Source: Pseudoalteromonas lipolytica (GTDB lineage: Bacteria; Pseudomonadota; Gammaproteobacteria; Enterobacterales; Alteromonadaceae). Taken from it: DNA of 64,000 bases. The stretch spans positions 33,328-97,327 of the forward strand of contig NZ_LJTC01000001.1 of assembly GCF_001306915.1 (NCBI RefSeq), given 5' to 3'. Of the stretch, positions 18,583 through 29,343 are shown in pieces (within the stretch, counting starts at the first letter, position 1; each line of letters begins with the position of its first letter). The translations under genes were made by a program, and so were the position numbers. The notes beneath the pieces are model-generated. The model was not told the DNA's origin, did no database searches, and worked only from the letters and a program-made list of their open reading frames with translations.

Positions 18583-18623
18583 GAATCCTTGGCTTTGTGC
18601 AAATAACGAGAAGCTAAGGATTC
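18583..18623 (+). promoter_or_regulatory. Stem-loop covering the ribosome-binding site of the DyP peroxidase gene
   Basis: GAATCCTTGGCTT (18583-18595) pairs with AAGCTAAGGATTC (18611-18623) over 13 bp with a single G-U wobble and a 15-nt loop. The right arm contains the AAGGA ribosome-binding site of the next gene, whose ATG is at 18627. Without a T-tract it is not a terminator. A role in holding translation back is inferred. Confidence 0.55.
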
Positions 18624-18626
18624 ACT

Positions 18627-19526
18627 ATGGCGCAAGCGCAATCTGGGATTTGTGCTGAAGCAAACTTACATGGTTTGCACCTGTTTTTTAATGTTTACGA
18701 TGGCCACGATGAGTCATTACGTAAAAAACTAAAACGCGTTAGCGTCATTCAAGATGAGTTTGCTGATCAGTTCTCAGAAGCCATGCTATCGTGCGTGGTT
18801 GCCCTTGGTGCTCAGTATTGGCCGCATATCTTGCCCGAGTTTATTCCTAGTCAATTGCAAAGCTTTCCGAATGTAACTCACAGTGATCATGTGATGAGTG
18901 CCCAGCCATTTGATTTGTTTGTACAAATTCGCTCAGACCGTGAAGATGTAAACCATCTATTTGCCCTGCAAATCCTAAAATTATTAACACCGGATGTTGA
19001 GCTGGTGGAGCAGGTCCGTAATTTTCGGTTTTTAGATGGACGTGATTTTAACGGCTTTATTTATGCAGGCGATACACCTCATGGCCGTCAAAAGCGTAGT
19101 ACAGCACTTATCGATAAACCGGGGCACTTTGAAGATCAAGGCAGCTATATTCATGTTCAGCGCTTTGTGCATGATTTGAGTGTCTGGCAGCATTTATCGC
19201 TGTCTGAGCAAGAGCAAATCATGGGGCGCACGCGTCTAGATAATACCTTGATTGTGCCTGCTGTAGAAACCAGTCATGCGGTACGTAGTGAATTAAAAGA
19301 TGAGCATGGCCAGCCACTATTGCTAAACCAAAGCATGCCATTTGGTGATGTGCATAAGCAGGGAATTTTAATGGTTTCGTGTGCTGCGCAAGGGGATGCG
19401 TTTGAGCAGGTATTAAAGAGTCGCTTGGGGCAGGGCGATTGCTATGATCATTGGCTCGATTTTACTCAAGCCGATATGGGATCTGCGTTTTTCGCCCCGT
19501 CAGTAAACTTCTTAAAGCAGCTTTAA
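18627..19526 (+). CDS. Cytoplasmic Dyp-type heme peroxidase (YfeX-like)
   Basis: DyP-family heme peroxidase of 299 aa, the length of E. coli YfeX, with no signal peptide. The family motif GRDFNGF (G-x-x-D-G type, about residues 137-143) supplies the distal aspartate, and [12 protein letters not shown] near 190 holds the likely proximal heme histidine. Its position 61 bp after a ferric-iron importer suggests a link to iron or heme handling or peroxide defence, but the natural substrate is unknown. It ends with a TTAA shared with the convergent argR. Confidence 0.9.
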   Translation: MAQAQSGICAEANLHGLHLFFNVYDGHDESLRKKLKRVSVIQDEFADQFSEAMLSCVVALGAQYWPHILPEFIPSQLQSFPNVTHSDHVMSAQPFDLFVQIRSDREDVNHLFALQILKLLTPDVELVEQVRNFRFLDGRDFNGFIYAGDTPHGRQKRSTALIDKPGHFEDQGSYIHVQRFVHDLSVWQHLSLSEQEQIMGRTRLDNTLIVPAVETSHAVRSELKDEHGQPLLLNQSMPFGDVHKQGILMVSCAAQGDAFEQVLKSRLGQGDCYDHWLDFTQADMGSAFFAPSVNFLKQL

Positions 19527-19990
19527 ACGGTATCGAATAAAGTGCGTACGCGATCAAGCGTCACATCGATTTCAGAAATCTTCGCAGGGGCGATAAAAAT
19601 AGTGTCGTCGCCTGCAATAGTGCCTAGTACGCCATCTGCTTTACCGAGTGAATCAAGTAAACGAGCAATTAATTGTGCTGCGCCTGGACTGGTGCGAATA
19701 ATGATCATCATTTCGTTATGCATAATATCAATAACAAGCTGACGCAGTGGGCTTTTCGCTGTTGGCACACCCATTTCAGCCGGTAAGCAATAGACCATTT
19801 CTTGTTTTGCATTACGAGTACGTACCGCACCAAATTTGCTTAACATGCGAGATACTTTACTTTGACTAATATTATCAAAGCCTTGCTCTTTTAATGCTTC
19901 GACAATCTCACCTTGTGAACCGAAGTTTTCTTCTTTTAATAGCGCTTTAAACGCTTTGATCAGTGCTTCTTGTTTGTCTTGTGGTTGCAT
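19523..19990 (-). CDS. argR: Arginine repressor
   Basis: Hexameric, arginine-responsive DNA-binding protein (155 aa) that controls arginine synthesis and use. The N-terminal winged helix (about 1-75, with [14 protein letters not shown] and [13 protein letters not shown]) is followed by the C-terminal oligomerisation and arginine-binding domain, with [10 protein letters not shown] holding the two ligand-binding aspartates. It is divergent from mdh, as in many gammaproteobacteria, and its upstream region contains an ARG-box-like palindrome, so it is probably autoregulated. Confidence 0.96.
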   Translation of the reverse strand: MQPQDKQEALIKAFKALLKEENFGSQGEIVEALKEQGFDNISQSKVSRMLSKFGAVRTRNAKQEMVYCLPAEMGVPTAKSPLRQLVIDIMHNEMMIIIRTSPGAAQLIARLLDSLGKADGVLGTIAGDDTIFIAPAKISEIDVTLDRVRTLFDTV

Positions 19991-20035
19991 GTTGCCGTTT
20001 CTTTATTCATAAAATGTAGGGTAATTCTACACAAC

Positions 20036-20053
20036 TCTGCATATTTATGCAGT
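20036..20053. promoter_or_regulatory. ARG-box-like operator between argR and mdh
   Basis: TCTGCATATTTATGCAGT is a near-perfect 18-bp palindrome close to the ArgR consensus (WNTGAATWWWWATTCANW). A weaker partner (TGTAG...CTACA, 20015-20031) lies on its left at about 3-4 bp, the usual tandem-box spacing. Confidence 0.6.
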
Positions 20054-20215
20054 ATTAGTTTACAAAGTCGTCCAAAATGCTGTGTCTTTACAGCCAAGTT
20101 TACAACTATGGTCGAAATTATACGCGAAATAAGCAGGATAAATTTGTTTTTAGTCGCTAATTTCATTATCTTTAGGGCCACAAATATTTCCTACCTCAAA
20201 TTACGGAGAATTCCA

Positions 20216-21151
20216 ATGAAAGTTGCTGTTTTAGGCGCAGCTGGCGGTATCGGCCAAGCATTGTCTTTATTATTAAAAACAAGTTTACCTGCAGGTTCTG
20301 AATTATCGTTATACGATGTTGCCCCTGTTGTTCCTGGTGTAGCGGTTGATCTTTCTCACATCCCAACAGACGTTAAAGTTGAAGGTTTTGGTGCTGACAG
20401 CTTAGACGCAGCATTAGCTGGTTGTGATATCGTTCTTATCCCAGCGGGTATGCCACGTAAGCCAGGCATGGACCGTGCGGACCTTTTCAACGTAAACGCA
20501 GGTATCATCAAAACATTAGCTGAAGGCATCGTTAAAAACTGTCCTAAAGCGTTAGTAGGTATCATCACTAACCCAGTAAACGGCACTGTGCCAATCGTTG
20601 CTGAAGTATTCAAAAAAGCGGGTACTTACGATGCAGGCCGTGTATTCGGTATCACAACGCTTGACGTGATCCGTTCAGAAGCATTTGTTGCTGAACTTAA
20701 AGGTTTAAGCGCAACTGACGTTAAAGTTCCAGTGATCGGCGGTCACTCAGGTACGACAATCCTTCCTCTTCTATCTCAAGTTGAAGGTGTTACTTTCACT
20801 GACGAAGAAGTTGCGGCATTAACTCCACGTATCCAAAACGCAGGTACTGAAGTTGTTAACGCTAAAGCGGGTGGCGGTTCAGCGACTCTTTCTATGGGTG
20901 CTGCAGCAGCACGCTTCTGTATGTCTTTAGTTAAAGGCTTACAAGGTGAAGAAGTAGTTGATTACGCATACGTTGCAGTTGAAAACGGTGACGCAGCATA
21001 CTTCGCACACCCAGTTCGTCTAGGTAAAAACGGCGTTGAAGAAATCCTTTCTTACGGTGAGTTAAGTGCATTCGAAGAGCAAGCTAAAAACGACATGCTA
21101 GCTACACTTAACAAAGACATCCAAGAAGGTGTTGATTTCATCAACGGTTAA
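20216..21151 (+). CDS. mdh: Malate dehydrogenase (NAD)
   Basis: TCA-cycle enzyme interconverting malate and oxaloacetate. The ATG at 20216 has an ACGGAG site and gives 311 aa, matching E. coli Mdh (312 aa); the frame is open upstream to 19970 but that part is not homologous. Visible features are the NAD loop GAAGGIGQ (7-14), the substrate arginines in MPRKPGMDR, and the catalytic histidine in [10 protein letters not shown]. It ends with a strong terminator and has its own promoter region facing argR. Confidence 0.97.
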   Translation: MKVAVLGAAGGIGQALSLLLKTSLPAGSELSLYDVAPVVPGVAVDLSHIPTDVKVEGFGADSLDAALAGCDIVLIPAGMPRKPGMDRADLFNVNAGIIKTLAEGIVKNCPKALVGIITNPVNGTVPIVAEVFKKAGTYDAGRVFGITTLDVIRSEAFVAELKGLSATDVKVPVIGGHSGTTILPLLSQVEGVTFTDEEVAALTPRIQNAGTEVVNAKAGGGSATLSMGAAAARFCMSLVKGLQGEEVVDYAYVAVENGDAAYFAHPVRLGKNGVEEILSYGELSAFEEQAKNDMLATLNKDIQEGVDFING

Positions 21152-21191
21152 TTCCGACAGATGATAGGCGATTTTTTAAATCGCCGAAAAC

Positions 21192-21220
21192 AAAAAAGCC
21201 TGCAAATGCAGGCTTTTTTA
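21192..21220 (+). terminator. Terminator after mdh, usable from both sides
   Basis: AAAAAAGCCTGCA-AA-TGCAGGCTTTTTTA hairpin with T-tracts on both strands, between mdh and the convergent ispB. A second small hairpin (GGCGATTT/AAATCGCC) precedes it. Confidence 0.9.
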
Positions 21221-21240
21221 ATGGCTCGAATAAATAGTGT

Positions 21241-22212
21241 TTAGTGATCGCGGGCAACGGCGATACGGGCCAAACTCTCTAAGGCTTGTTTGTACGGTGT
21301 ATCTGGTAAGAACGCAATACAAGCAATTGCTTTGTCAGCTTCTTGCTCAGCTTTTTGCATTGCAAACTCAAGGGCTTTAGTGTCAGCTAATGCCGCTAGA
21401 ATGCTTTCTAAATGGTCCATACCATTACCAAGCTCAATTGCTTCACGTACTAGCTTAACTTGCTCTGGTGTGCCTTTTTGCATTGCGTAGATAAGCGGTA
21501 GGGTAGGTTTACCTTCAGCTAAATCATCGCCAATGTTTTTACCAAGTTGCTCGGCATCAGCGTTGTAATCAAGTACATCATCCACTAATTGGAATGCAGT
21601 GCCAAGATGCATACCGTATAAGTTTAATGCTTCAAGGGTTTGTTTGTCTTGCTCGGTAATAATTGCAGCAAGGCCGGTTGCAGCTTCGAACAATTTTGCC
21701 GTTTTGCTGTAAATAACCTGCATATAGCTTTGTTCTGTGGTGTCAGGGTCATTACAGTTCATTAGCTGTAATACTTCACCTTCAGCGATGACATTGGTTG
21801 CATCCGCTAAAATTTGCATGATTGGCATTTTACCTAGGCCAACCATAAGCTGAAATGAACGTGTATAGATAAAGTCACCGACCAAAACGCTCGCTGCATT
21901 ACCAAACTCTGCGTTGGCTGTAGGCGTACCACGGCGCAAATGTGACTCGTCGACAACGTCGTCATGCAATAAAGTGGCGGTATGAATAAATTCGATGATA
22001 GTGGCAAGCGTAATATGGTCTTTGCCCTCATAACCAAGTGCTTTTGCCGCTAAAATGGCCAACATAGGACGAACGCGTTTACCGCCACTGTTTACTATGT
22101 ATAAACCGAGTTGGTTAACCAATGCGACATCTGAGCGCATTTGGGCATGTATAAGTTGATTGACGTCATCCATTTCATTTTCGATTAACGTCTGGATAGC
22201 TTTTATATCCAT
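21241..22212 (-). CDS. ispB: Octaprenyl diphosphate synthase
   Basis: Trans-prenyltransferase that makes the C40 side chain of ubiquinone and menaquinone. The ATG at 22212 has a GGAG site 5 nt away and gives 323 aa, close to E. coli IspB; a 5-codon upstream extension is not supported. Both aspartate-rich motifs are present: HDDVVDE (first) and VDDVLDY (second), along with GGKRVRP. It is divergent from rplU, the usual gammaproteobacterial arrangement. Confidence 0.96.
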   Translation of the reverse strand: MDIKAIQTLIENEMDDVNQLIHAQMRSDVALVNQLGLYIVNSGGKRVRPMLAILAAKALGYEGKDHITLATIIEFIHTATLLHDDVVDESHLRRGTPTANAEFGNAASVLVGDFIYTRSFQLMVGLGKMPIMQILADATNVIAEGEVLQLMNCNDPDTTEQSYMQVIYSKTAKLFEAATGLAAIITEQDKQTLEALNLYGMHLGTAFQLVDDVLDYNADAEQLGKNIGDDLAEGKPTLPLIYAMQKGTPEQVKLVREAIELGNGMDHLESILAALADTKALEFAMQKAEQEADKAIACIAFLPDTPYKQALESLARIAVARDH

Positions 22213-22622
22213 TGATCTCCGAGCCAATATTTATGGGTATACGGGGCTGATTGTACAACAAAAAAAGCGCTTGCTCGATATTTTGTGATGATTCAGTAAA
22301 AAAACACTGTAAAGTTTTTTATTTGAGATCAATTTTGCCAAGATAAATTTATAACCTTGATTAATAAGTGATCAGCTTTTTGAATTTTAAAGGTGCCTAT
22401 TATTAGCGTAATTTAATTGTCATGAGATCGTAAAAACCGCTTGGCATGTGGTGTTTTTAGGATAGAATAGGGGAAAATATTGAATTGCTCTCAATGCAGC
22501 TATTTTTTATTCATTTTATCGAAAAAGAGGCTTGCTAGTTTTTGCACATTAGCGTAAACTTCGCGCCCTATTGAAGAATATTTTAGTTGCGTCGATTTGA
22601 GGGCGCACAGACGGAGTTAATT
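22213..22622. other. Intergenic region ispB-rplU
   Basis: About 410 bp without a credible gene. It contains the predicted rplU promoter (22441-22468) and a leader of about 150 nt. I see no known ribosomal-protein leader motif in it, only AT-rich sequence. Confidence 0.6.
22441..22468 (+). promoter_or_regulatory. Predicted sigma-70 promoter of rplU-rpmA
   Basis: TTGGCA at 22441-22446 and TAGAAT at 22463-22468 with a 16-bp spacer. This gives a start near 22475. Confidence 0.55.
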
Positions 22623-22934
22623 ATGTACGCGGTTTTCCAAAGTGGTGGTAAACAGCACCGTGTGACTGAAGGTCAAACAATTCGTCTTGAGAAATTAGAC
22701 GTTGAAACTGGTGCAGCAGTTGAATTTGATTCAGTACTTTTAGTTGCTGATGGTGAGAAAATCGAGATCGGTGTACCGTTCGTAAACGGTGGTAAAGTAA
22801 CAGCTGAGGTTGTTTCACACGGTCGCGGTGAGAAAGTTAAGATTGTTAAATTTAGACGTCGTAAGCATTCTCGTAAGCAAATGGGCCATCGTCAATGGTT
22901 CACTGAAGTTAAAATCACTGGCATTAGCGCTTAA
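22623..22934 (+). CDS. rplU: 50S ribosomal protein L21
   Basis: Large-subunit protein that binds 23S rRNA. The ATG at 22623 gives 103 aa, the same as E. coli L21; the frame extends 12 codons further upstream but those are not conserved. The [13 protein letters not shown] start and the C-terminal [14 protein letters not shown] are diagnostic. rpmA follows after 16 bp. Confidence 0.98.
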   Translation: MYAVFQSGGKQHRVTEGQTIRLEKLDVETGAAVEFDSVLLVADGEKIEIGVPFVNGGKVTAEVVSHGRGEKVKIVKFRRRKHSRKQMGHRQWFTEVKITGISA

Positions 22935-22950
22935 TTAGAGGTACTGAGAA

Positions 22951-23208
22951 ATGGCACATAAAAAAGCAGCTGGTAGTACTCGTAACGGTCGCGATTCAGA
23001 AAGCAAACGCCTAGGTGTTAAGCGTTTTGGTGGTGAATCAGTTCTAGCGGGTAGCATCATTGTTCGTCAACGTGGTACTCGTTTCCACGCTGGCGCAAAC
23101 GTAGGTATCGGTAAAGACCACACTATCTTCGCAAAAGCAGATGGTAAAGTTCAATTCGAACAGAAAGGTCCTTTAAACCGTAAATACGTAAATATCGTAG
23201 CTGAATAA
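22951..23208 (+). CDS. rpmA: 50S ribosomal protein L27
   Basis: Protein of 85 aa whose N-terminus reaches the peptidyl-transferase centre. [16 protein letters not shown] and GVKRFGGE are family signatures. It is cotranscribed with rplU and followed by a strong terminator. Confidence 0.98.
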   Translation: MAHKKAAGSTRNGRDSESKRLGVKRFGGESVLAGSIIVRQRGTRFHAGANVGIGKDHTIFAKADGKVQFEQKGPLNRKYVNIVAE

Positions 23209-23222
23209 TCATCTCGATATTT

Positions 23223-23252
23223 GAAAAACCCCGCCTTTGCGGGGTTTTTTGT
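23223..23252 (+). terminator. Terminator after rplU-rpmA
   Basis: AAAAACCCCGC-CTTT-GCGGGGTTTTTT hairpin with T-tract directly after rpmA. Confidence 0.92.
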
Positions 23253-23356
23253 TTTAAGGCACATAATAGTGCGTATAAATATATACCTAAGCTAAGCCTG
23301 CAATCAGAAGGGCTTAGGTATATAATAGAGTTATTAACAAGCCAATCTTAAAGTGA

Positions 23357-24517
<1,161 letters not shown>

Positions 24518-24527
24518 AATTTAAAAC

Positions 24528-24556
24528 TGAAAAGGAGCCATGCGCTCCTTTTTTAT
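24528..24556 (+). terminator. Terminator after obgE
   Basis: AAAAGGAGC-CAT-GCGCTCCTTTTTTA-type hairpin with T-tract. It overlaps the region just before folA, whose leader begins after it. Confidence 0.75.
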
Positions 24557-24584
24557 TAATAAGAAAAAAGTATTAAGGTTTAGT

Positions 24585-25076
24585 GTGAAAATTTCAATGA
24601 TTGCTGCGATGGCAAATAACCGAGTAATTGGCCAAGACAACCAAATGCCATGGCATTTACCCGCCGATCTGCAACACTTTAAAAAAGTAACCATGGCAAA
24701 GCCTGTGATCATGGGCCGTAAAACATTTGAATCAATAGGTCGGCCTTTACCGGGTCGTCAAAATATTATTATCACGCGTAATGCTGATTACACAGCTGAA
24801 GGTATTGAGGTGGTTACTTCACCAGAGGCTGCGCTGGAATTGGTTGCTGATGTTGAAGAAGTAATGATTATTGGTGGCGGAAATATATACGAACAATTCC
24901 TGTCTCAAGCAGATCGTCTATACTTAACTTTTATCGACCTTGAAGTGGAAGGTGATACGCAGTTCCCAGATTACGAAAGTGTTGCTAATTGGACAGTTGC
25001 CGAGCAAGAAAAGCATCAGCCTGATAACAAAAACCCTCACTCGTATACTTTTGTAACCCTGTACAAAAATTCGTAA
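24585..25076 (+). CDS. folA: Dihydrofolate reductase
   Basis: Reduces dihydrofolate to tetrahydrofolate with NADPH; the trimethoprim target. The GTG at 24585 has an AAGG site 6 nt away and gives 163 aa, near E. coli FolA (159); an extension to 24540 would run into the obgE terminator. ISMIAAMANNRVIG, the substrate-binding MPWHLPADLQ (the Trp-His-Leu-Pro loop), GRKTFESIGRPLPGR and GGGNIYEQ are characteristic of chromosomal, trimethoprim-sensitive-type enzymes. Confidence 0.96.
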   Translation: MKISMIAAMANNRVIGQDNQMPWHLPADLQHFKKVTMAKPVIMGRKTFESIGRPLPGRQNIIITRNADYTAEGIEVVTSPEAALELVADVEEVMIIGGGNIYEQFLSQADRLYLTFIDLEVEGDTQFPDYESVANWTVAEQEKHQPDNKNPHSYTFVTLYKNS

Positions 25077-25155
25077 CATTATTGCGGTAAAATTAATTAG
25101 TTGGTACAATATTACACAATCTTGGTAAGAAAAAAGTATTACATAAGGGCAAAAT

Positions 25156-25533
25156 ATGATGAAGTTACCAAATATGTTACTTGCAGCGGCTGTTGTATCA
25201 GCGTCAGTTGCGTATACAGCACCAGCAAAAGCTGATGATCAATTAGCGGTTTCTATCTGTGAATATATCGCAGCTGATGATAAAAACCGTTTGCGTAGTA
25301 AGCTTAAAAGCTCACGTGTGAAAATTCGTAACATTTTTGATGCTGTGAAATGCAATGGCAATAACATGCTTCGTCATGCAATCGAAAGCGGCGCGGCAGA
25401 TACTGGTGAGTATATTGTTAAGAACTTATCAAAAAGCTCTTTAGAAGATGGTGCTGATATTGCTTGGGCTGAGTCGAACGGTCACGGTGGTTCACCACTA
25501 ATCGCTGTTATTAAAGACCGCGCAGGCCTTTAA
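25156..25533 (+). CDS. Small secreted protein, probably DUF3718 family
   Basis: Protein of 125 aa with a signal peptide (about residues 1-26, ending AKA). The mature part has an N-terminal ICEYIAADDKNRLRSKLKSSRVKIRNIFDAVKC-like segment resembling DUF3718 proteins of Alteromonadales, with two cysteines (about 35 and 61) that could form a disulfide. The function is unknown. Two ATGs are adjacent (25156 and 25159). It follows folA after about 80 bp with its own AT-rich upstream region. Confidence 0.7.
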   Translation: MMKLPNMLLAAAVVSASVAYTAPAKADDQLAVSICEYIAADDKNRLRSKLKSSRVKIRNIFDAVKCNGNNMLRHAIESGAADTGEYIVKNLSKSSLEDGADIAWAESNGHGGSPLIAVIKDRAGL

Positions 25534-25556
25534 TTTAAGCGCCAAAAGAATATAAG

Positions 25557-25581
25557 AAACCGCACTCGTTGCGGTTTTTTT
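25557..25581 (+). terminator. Terminator after the DUF3718-like gene
   Basis: AAACCGCA-CTCG-TTGCGGTTTTTTT hairpin with T-tract. Confidence 0.88.
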
Positions 25582-25679
25582 GTGCCTGTAAGGTAAGTAA
25601 CTTGTTGAGAATCTCTCGTTTATTAAAAACTGGAAGCTTCTAAAGTTGAAGCCTTCCAGTTTGAGGCATTTACTGCTTG

Positions 25680-26648
25680 TTATTTATGGTAGCTTAAACA
25701 GGTTTCTACTTCGTTCTTCGAACCTAAGATCACCGCCACACGTTGGTGAATAGCGTCAGGTTGAATGTCCATGATGCGCTCAGTGCCTGTAGAAGCTATG
25801 CCGCCAGCTTGTTCGATTAACATTGCCATTGGATTTGCTTCGTATAATAAACGTAATTTGTTAGGTTTATTTGGATCTTTCGTGTCGGTTGGGTAAGTAA
25901 AAATACCACCACGGCATAATACACGGTGCACATCACCCACCATTGCAGCAATCCAGCGCATGTTGAAGTTACGACCACGTGGGCCTGTGACACCAGCAAT
26001 TAAGTCATTGATGTAATTTTGCATCGCAGGTTGCCAATGGCGTTGGTTTGAAGCATTGATAGCAAATTCGCTGGTCTCTTCAGGTACGCTTGCAAAATCT
26101 TGTGTTAATAAGAAGGTACCGTGCGTTTTATCTAAGGTGAAAAAGCGTGTGCCCTTGCCGGTTGTTAACGCCAGCACGGTTGATGGGCCATATAATACAT
26201 AACCCGCTGCAACTTGGTTTTTACCCGGTTGCATAAAAATACTAGGATCAGCTGGATCTGAACCTTCAGGCGCCGCCATAATTGAGAAAATCGTACCAAC
26301 GAGTGAGTTGATATCAGTATTTGATGAGCCATCAAGTGGGTCGAATGCAACAATGTAGTTGGCATCTGGATTACCCGCAACGGTGAAGTCTTCTTCTTCA
26401 GAGGCAATGGCTTTTACGTAGCCCGATTCTAATAAAATATCTTTTAAAAGTTGATTAGTTAGAACATCGAGTTTTTTCTGAGTTTCACCCTGAATGTTTT
26501 CGTCTAGGGTTGAGCCTAATACGCCAGATAGGGCGCCTTGACCAACACGAAATGAAATTTCTTTACATGCCGCAAGTACCGTTCTGATCAATGAGATCAG
26601 TTCACGAGGGCAACCATCTTCTAACAATACCGGTGGGAGTCTACGCAT
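25680..26648 (-). CDS. fbp: Fructose-1,6-bisphosphatase class I
   Basis: Gluconeogenic enzyme that removes the 1-phosphate from fructose 1,6-bisphosphate. The 322-aa protein has the metal-binding FDPLDGSSN motif (about residues 105-113), ASEEEDF and GGIFTYP, all standard for class I Fbp. It is monocistronic and divergent from the metalloprotease gene; the 160-bp gap holds both promoters, with no operator I recognise. Confidence 0.96.
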   Translation of the reverse strand: MRRLPPVLLEDGCPRELISLIRTVLAACKEISFRVGQGALSGVLGSTLDENIQGETQKKLDVLTNQLLKDILLESGYVKAIASEEEDFTVAGNPDANYIVAFDPLDGSSNTDINSLVGTIFSIMAAPEGSDPADPSIFMQPGKNQVAAGYVLYGPSTVLALTTGKGTRFFTLDKTHGTFLLTQDFASVPEETSEFAINASNQRHWQPAMQNYINDLIAGVTGPRGRNFNMRWIAAMVGDVHRVLCRGGIFTYPTDTKDPNKPNKLRLLYEANPMAMLIEQAGGIASTGTERIMDIQPDAIHQRVAVILGSKNEVETCLSYHK

Positions 26649-26808
26649 TCTATTTTCCTGATAACGTTGTAGCCAGACATTTTTAGTGTGAGAGAGAATG
26701 TCTTAGCAAGCGCTGAATTTCGTCTTAAATAGCTGATTTTTATAAACGGTACTTTATACTGCTTAATACCTATACAGTATTTAAAACGCGAATAACAAAG
26801 ATAAGATT

Positions 26809-29238
26809 ATGCAAAAAATACCATTACTACGATATCTGCTCTTAGCTGTGCTACTTACTATGATAACTCAAGCACACGCAGCAATTAAGTCTATAAATGA
26901 TTTTACTGAAAAAATGACTCATTTTTCAGGCTATTTTTCATTTTACTACGACACAGAAAACGGCAAATTGTATCTTCAAGTGGATAAACTCGAGCAACAA
27001 TTTTTACTACAACAAAGCCTACCTTACGGTGTTGGTTCAAATGATATTGGCTTAGATCGCGGTCAGTTAGGTGACACACATTTAGTACAGTTTGAGCGTT
27101 TTGGCGATAAGGTAATGCTAAGAGCCATCAATACATATTACCGCGCTAATACTAATAACCTTGCGGAACAACAAAGTATTAAAGAGGCGTTCGCATCGAG
27201 TATTTTAGCGGGTTTTGGTGTTGTAGCTCAGTCAGATACTGCGGTACTTGTGGATTACACCCCTTATTTATTAAGCGATGTTCATGGTGTAAGCCGTCGT
27301 TTATCGGCAACCGGGCAGGGAAGTTTTAGTCTAGATAGTAACCGCAGTGCGGTATATTTAGCACGTTCAAAAGCGTTTGAAAAAAATACAGAATTAGAAG
27401 CCGTACTTACTTTTCAAGGTAATAACCCAGGAAAGTATGTACGCCAAGTGAGCGCAGACCCTTATGCGCTGACAGTACATATGCATCACTCATTAATTGA
27501 ATTACCTGATGATAACTACACCCCGCGCAAGTTCCACCCTCAAGCAGGTTTTTGGAGCATTGAGCACAAAGATTATGCGGCAGCGCTGGGTGAGTCTATG
27601 TATGTGCGTTACATCCCGCGTCATCGTTTAGCAAAAAAAGATCCGAGCCTGCCAATCAGCGAGCCCGTTGAACCGATTGTTTATTACTTAGATCCGGGCG
27701 TACCAGAGCCAGTTAAAACAGCGTTACTTGATGGTGCTAAATGGTGGAATGATGCCTTTAATGCAGCAGGTTATAAGAGCGCATTTATCGTTAAAGTGCT
27801 CCCTGATGATGCCGACCCTATGGATATACGCTACAACGTAATTCAATGGGTGCACCGTGCAACCCGTGGTTGGTCGTATGGCAGTTCAGTGATTGACCCT
27901 CGAACTGGCGAAATTATCAAAGGCCATGTGACACTCGGGTCACTGCGTGTTCGTCAAGATATCCTAATTGCAGAAGCATTAGCAGCTCCCTATTTTGAAG
28001 GCAATGAAGTGGCTAAGCGTTTACAAGCCATGGCGCTTGATCGTATTCGTCAATTAAGCGCTCATGAAGTAGGGCATACTTTAGGTATTTCGCATAACTT
28101 TGCAGCGTCAGTGGCAGACAGAGCTTCTGTGATGGATTATCCACACCCACTACTGAGCTTCAATGAGCAAGGTAAATTAGATGTAAGTCGAGGCTATGCT
28201 GCTGGCATGGGCGTGTGGGATACCCAAGTTATTAAATATGGTTATAGCGATTTCACTAATCAAGATGAAGCACAGCAATTGGCTGCTATTTTAGCCGAGA
28301 ACAAAAGCAAAGGGTTGGAGTTTATCTCAGACAGTGATGCCCGCGCTCAAGGGGGCGCTCACCCAACTGGGCATTTATGGGATAACGGCAGTTCACCGAG
28401 TGATGAGCTTATGCGGGTACTAGATGTTCGTAAACAAGCGCTGACGAGCTTTGGTATCGAAAACATCAAAACGGGCACAGCTTTATCACAACTAGAAGAA
28501 ATGCTGGTGCCACTTTATTTGTTCCACCGCTATCAAGTTGAAGCGGCGGTTAAATTAATTGCCGGTGTAAATTACGAATACGAAGTTCGTGATGGTTCAC
28601 AACCAAAAGGGGCGCAGGTTGTGGCAAAGCAAACACAACAAGCGGCAGTGGATGCCGTACTTGCGACATTAAAAGCTGAAAACCTTGTTTTACCTGAGTC
28701 GGTATTAGCGCTTATTCCACCAAAAGCGTATGGTGAATCAAAATCACGGGAGAGTATTGTTGGTCGTACAGGACTAACGCTTGATGCGATGGCGCTGCCT
28801 GAGGTTGCTGCAGCACATAGCTTGAGCCTACTTTTTAATAGCCAACGCATTAACCGTTTAGCACAGCAGCAAGCACGAAGCGATGCATTTTATGGTTTAG
28901 ATGCGCTATTAGCACAAACTTATCAGCAAGTTTTTGAGCAAAAAATTGCTTCAGGGATGGCAGGTAAAATTAGCCAACGTGTGCAGCTTTTAACGGCGAA
29001 ACAATTTGCTGACCTAGTCGCAAGCAATGAGGTGGCACCCGAAGTACAAGCTCAGCTTCGTTACTACTTAGCTAAACTTGCAAAGAGTTACCAGCAAGAA
29101 TCAATGCTAGGCAGTGCATCCGTTGGTAATAGTGCATTTAAGCAATACTTAAACGAGCAAATCAGTCACTTTTTAGAAAACGGTGAATGGCCTGCAAACT
29201 TTAAAGTGTTACCAATGCCACCGGGTTCGCCAATTTAA
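26809..29238 (+). CDS. Secreted zinc-dependent metalloprotease (DUF5117/DUF4953-like)
   Basis: Large exported protease of 809 aa. A signal peptide covers about residues 1-25 (ends AHA). After a beta-rich N-terminal domain, the metzincin zinc site HEVGHTLGISHNF lies near residue 418, followed by a Met-turn-like SVMDYP near 440. The C-terminal third is helical. It resembles the DUF5117/DUF4953 family common in Bacteroidetes and marine gammaproteobacteria, whose substrates are unknown; periplasmic or extracellular protein degradation is inferred. A terminator follows at 29257. Confidence 0.85.
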   Translation: MQKIPLLRYLLLAVLLTMITQAHAAIKSINDFTEKMTHFSGYFSFYYDTENGKLYLQVDKLEQQFLLQQSLPYGVGSNDIGLDRGQLGDTHLVQFERFGDKVMLRAINTYYRANTNNLAEQQSIKEAFASSILAGFGVVAQSDTAVLVDYTPYLLSDVHGVSRRLSATGQGSFSLDSNRSAVYLARSKAFEKNTELEAVLTFQGNNPGKYVRQVSADPYALTVHMHHSLIELPDDNYTPRKFHPQAGFWSIEHKDYAAALGESMYVRYIPRHRLAKKDPSLPISEPVEPIVYYLDPGVPEPVKTALLDGAKWWNDAFNAAGYKSAFIVKVLPDDADPMDIRYNVIQWVHRATRGWSYGSSVIDPRTGEIIKGHVTLGSLRVRQDILIAEALAAPYFEGNEVAKRLQAMALDRIRQLSAHEVGHTLGISHNFAASVADRASVMDYPHPLLSFNEQGKLDVSRGYAAGMGVWDTQVIKYGYSDFTNQDEAQQLAAILAENKSKGLEFISDSDARAQGGAHPTGHLWDNGSSPSDELMRVLDVRKQALTSFGIENIKTGTALSQLEEMLVPLYLFHRYQVEAAVKLIAGVNYEYEVRDGSQPKGAQVVAKQTQQAAVDAVLATLKAENLVLPESVLALIPPKAYGESKSRESIVGRTGLTLDAMALPEVAAAHSLSLLFNSQRINRLAQQQARSDAFYGLDALLAQTYQQVFEQKIASGMAGKISQRVQLLTAKQFADLVASNEVAPEVQAQLRYYLAKLAKSYQQESMLGSASVGNSAFKQYLNEQISHFLENGEWPANFKVLPMPPGSPI

Positions 29239-29256
29239 CTCACCTTTCTTTTAAGG

Positions 29257-29280
29257 CGCCTAGCATAGCTAGGCGTTTTA
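29257..29280 (+). terminator. Terminator after the metalloprotease gene
   Basis: CGCCTAGC-ATA-GCTAGGCG stem followed by TTTTA. Confidence 0.75.
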
Positions 29281-29343
29281 CTTGCATAAAATTGGATATT
29301 TGCTAATCTAGCGGCCTTCCTTTTTTGTCTTTTTGAGGTGTAT

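Noticed and set aside
19970..20215. Upstream extension of the mdh frame
   Set aside because: The extra 82 residues do not resemble any malate dehydrogenase and cover the argR operator region; the ATG at 20216 has a ribosome-binding site.
24540..24584. N-terminal extension of folA
   Set aside because: It overlaps the obgE terminator hairpin and is absent from other dihydrofolate reductases.
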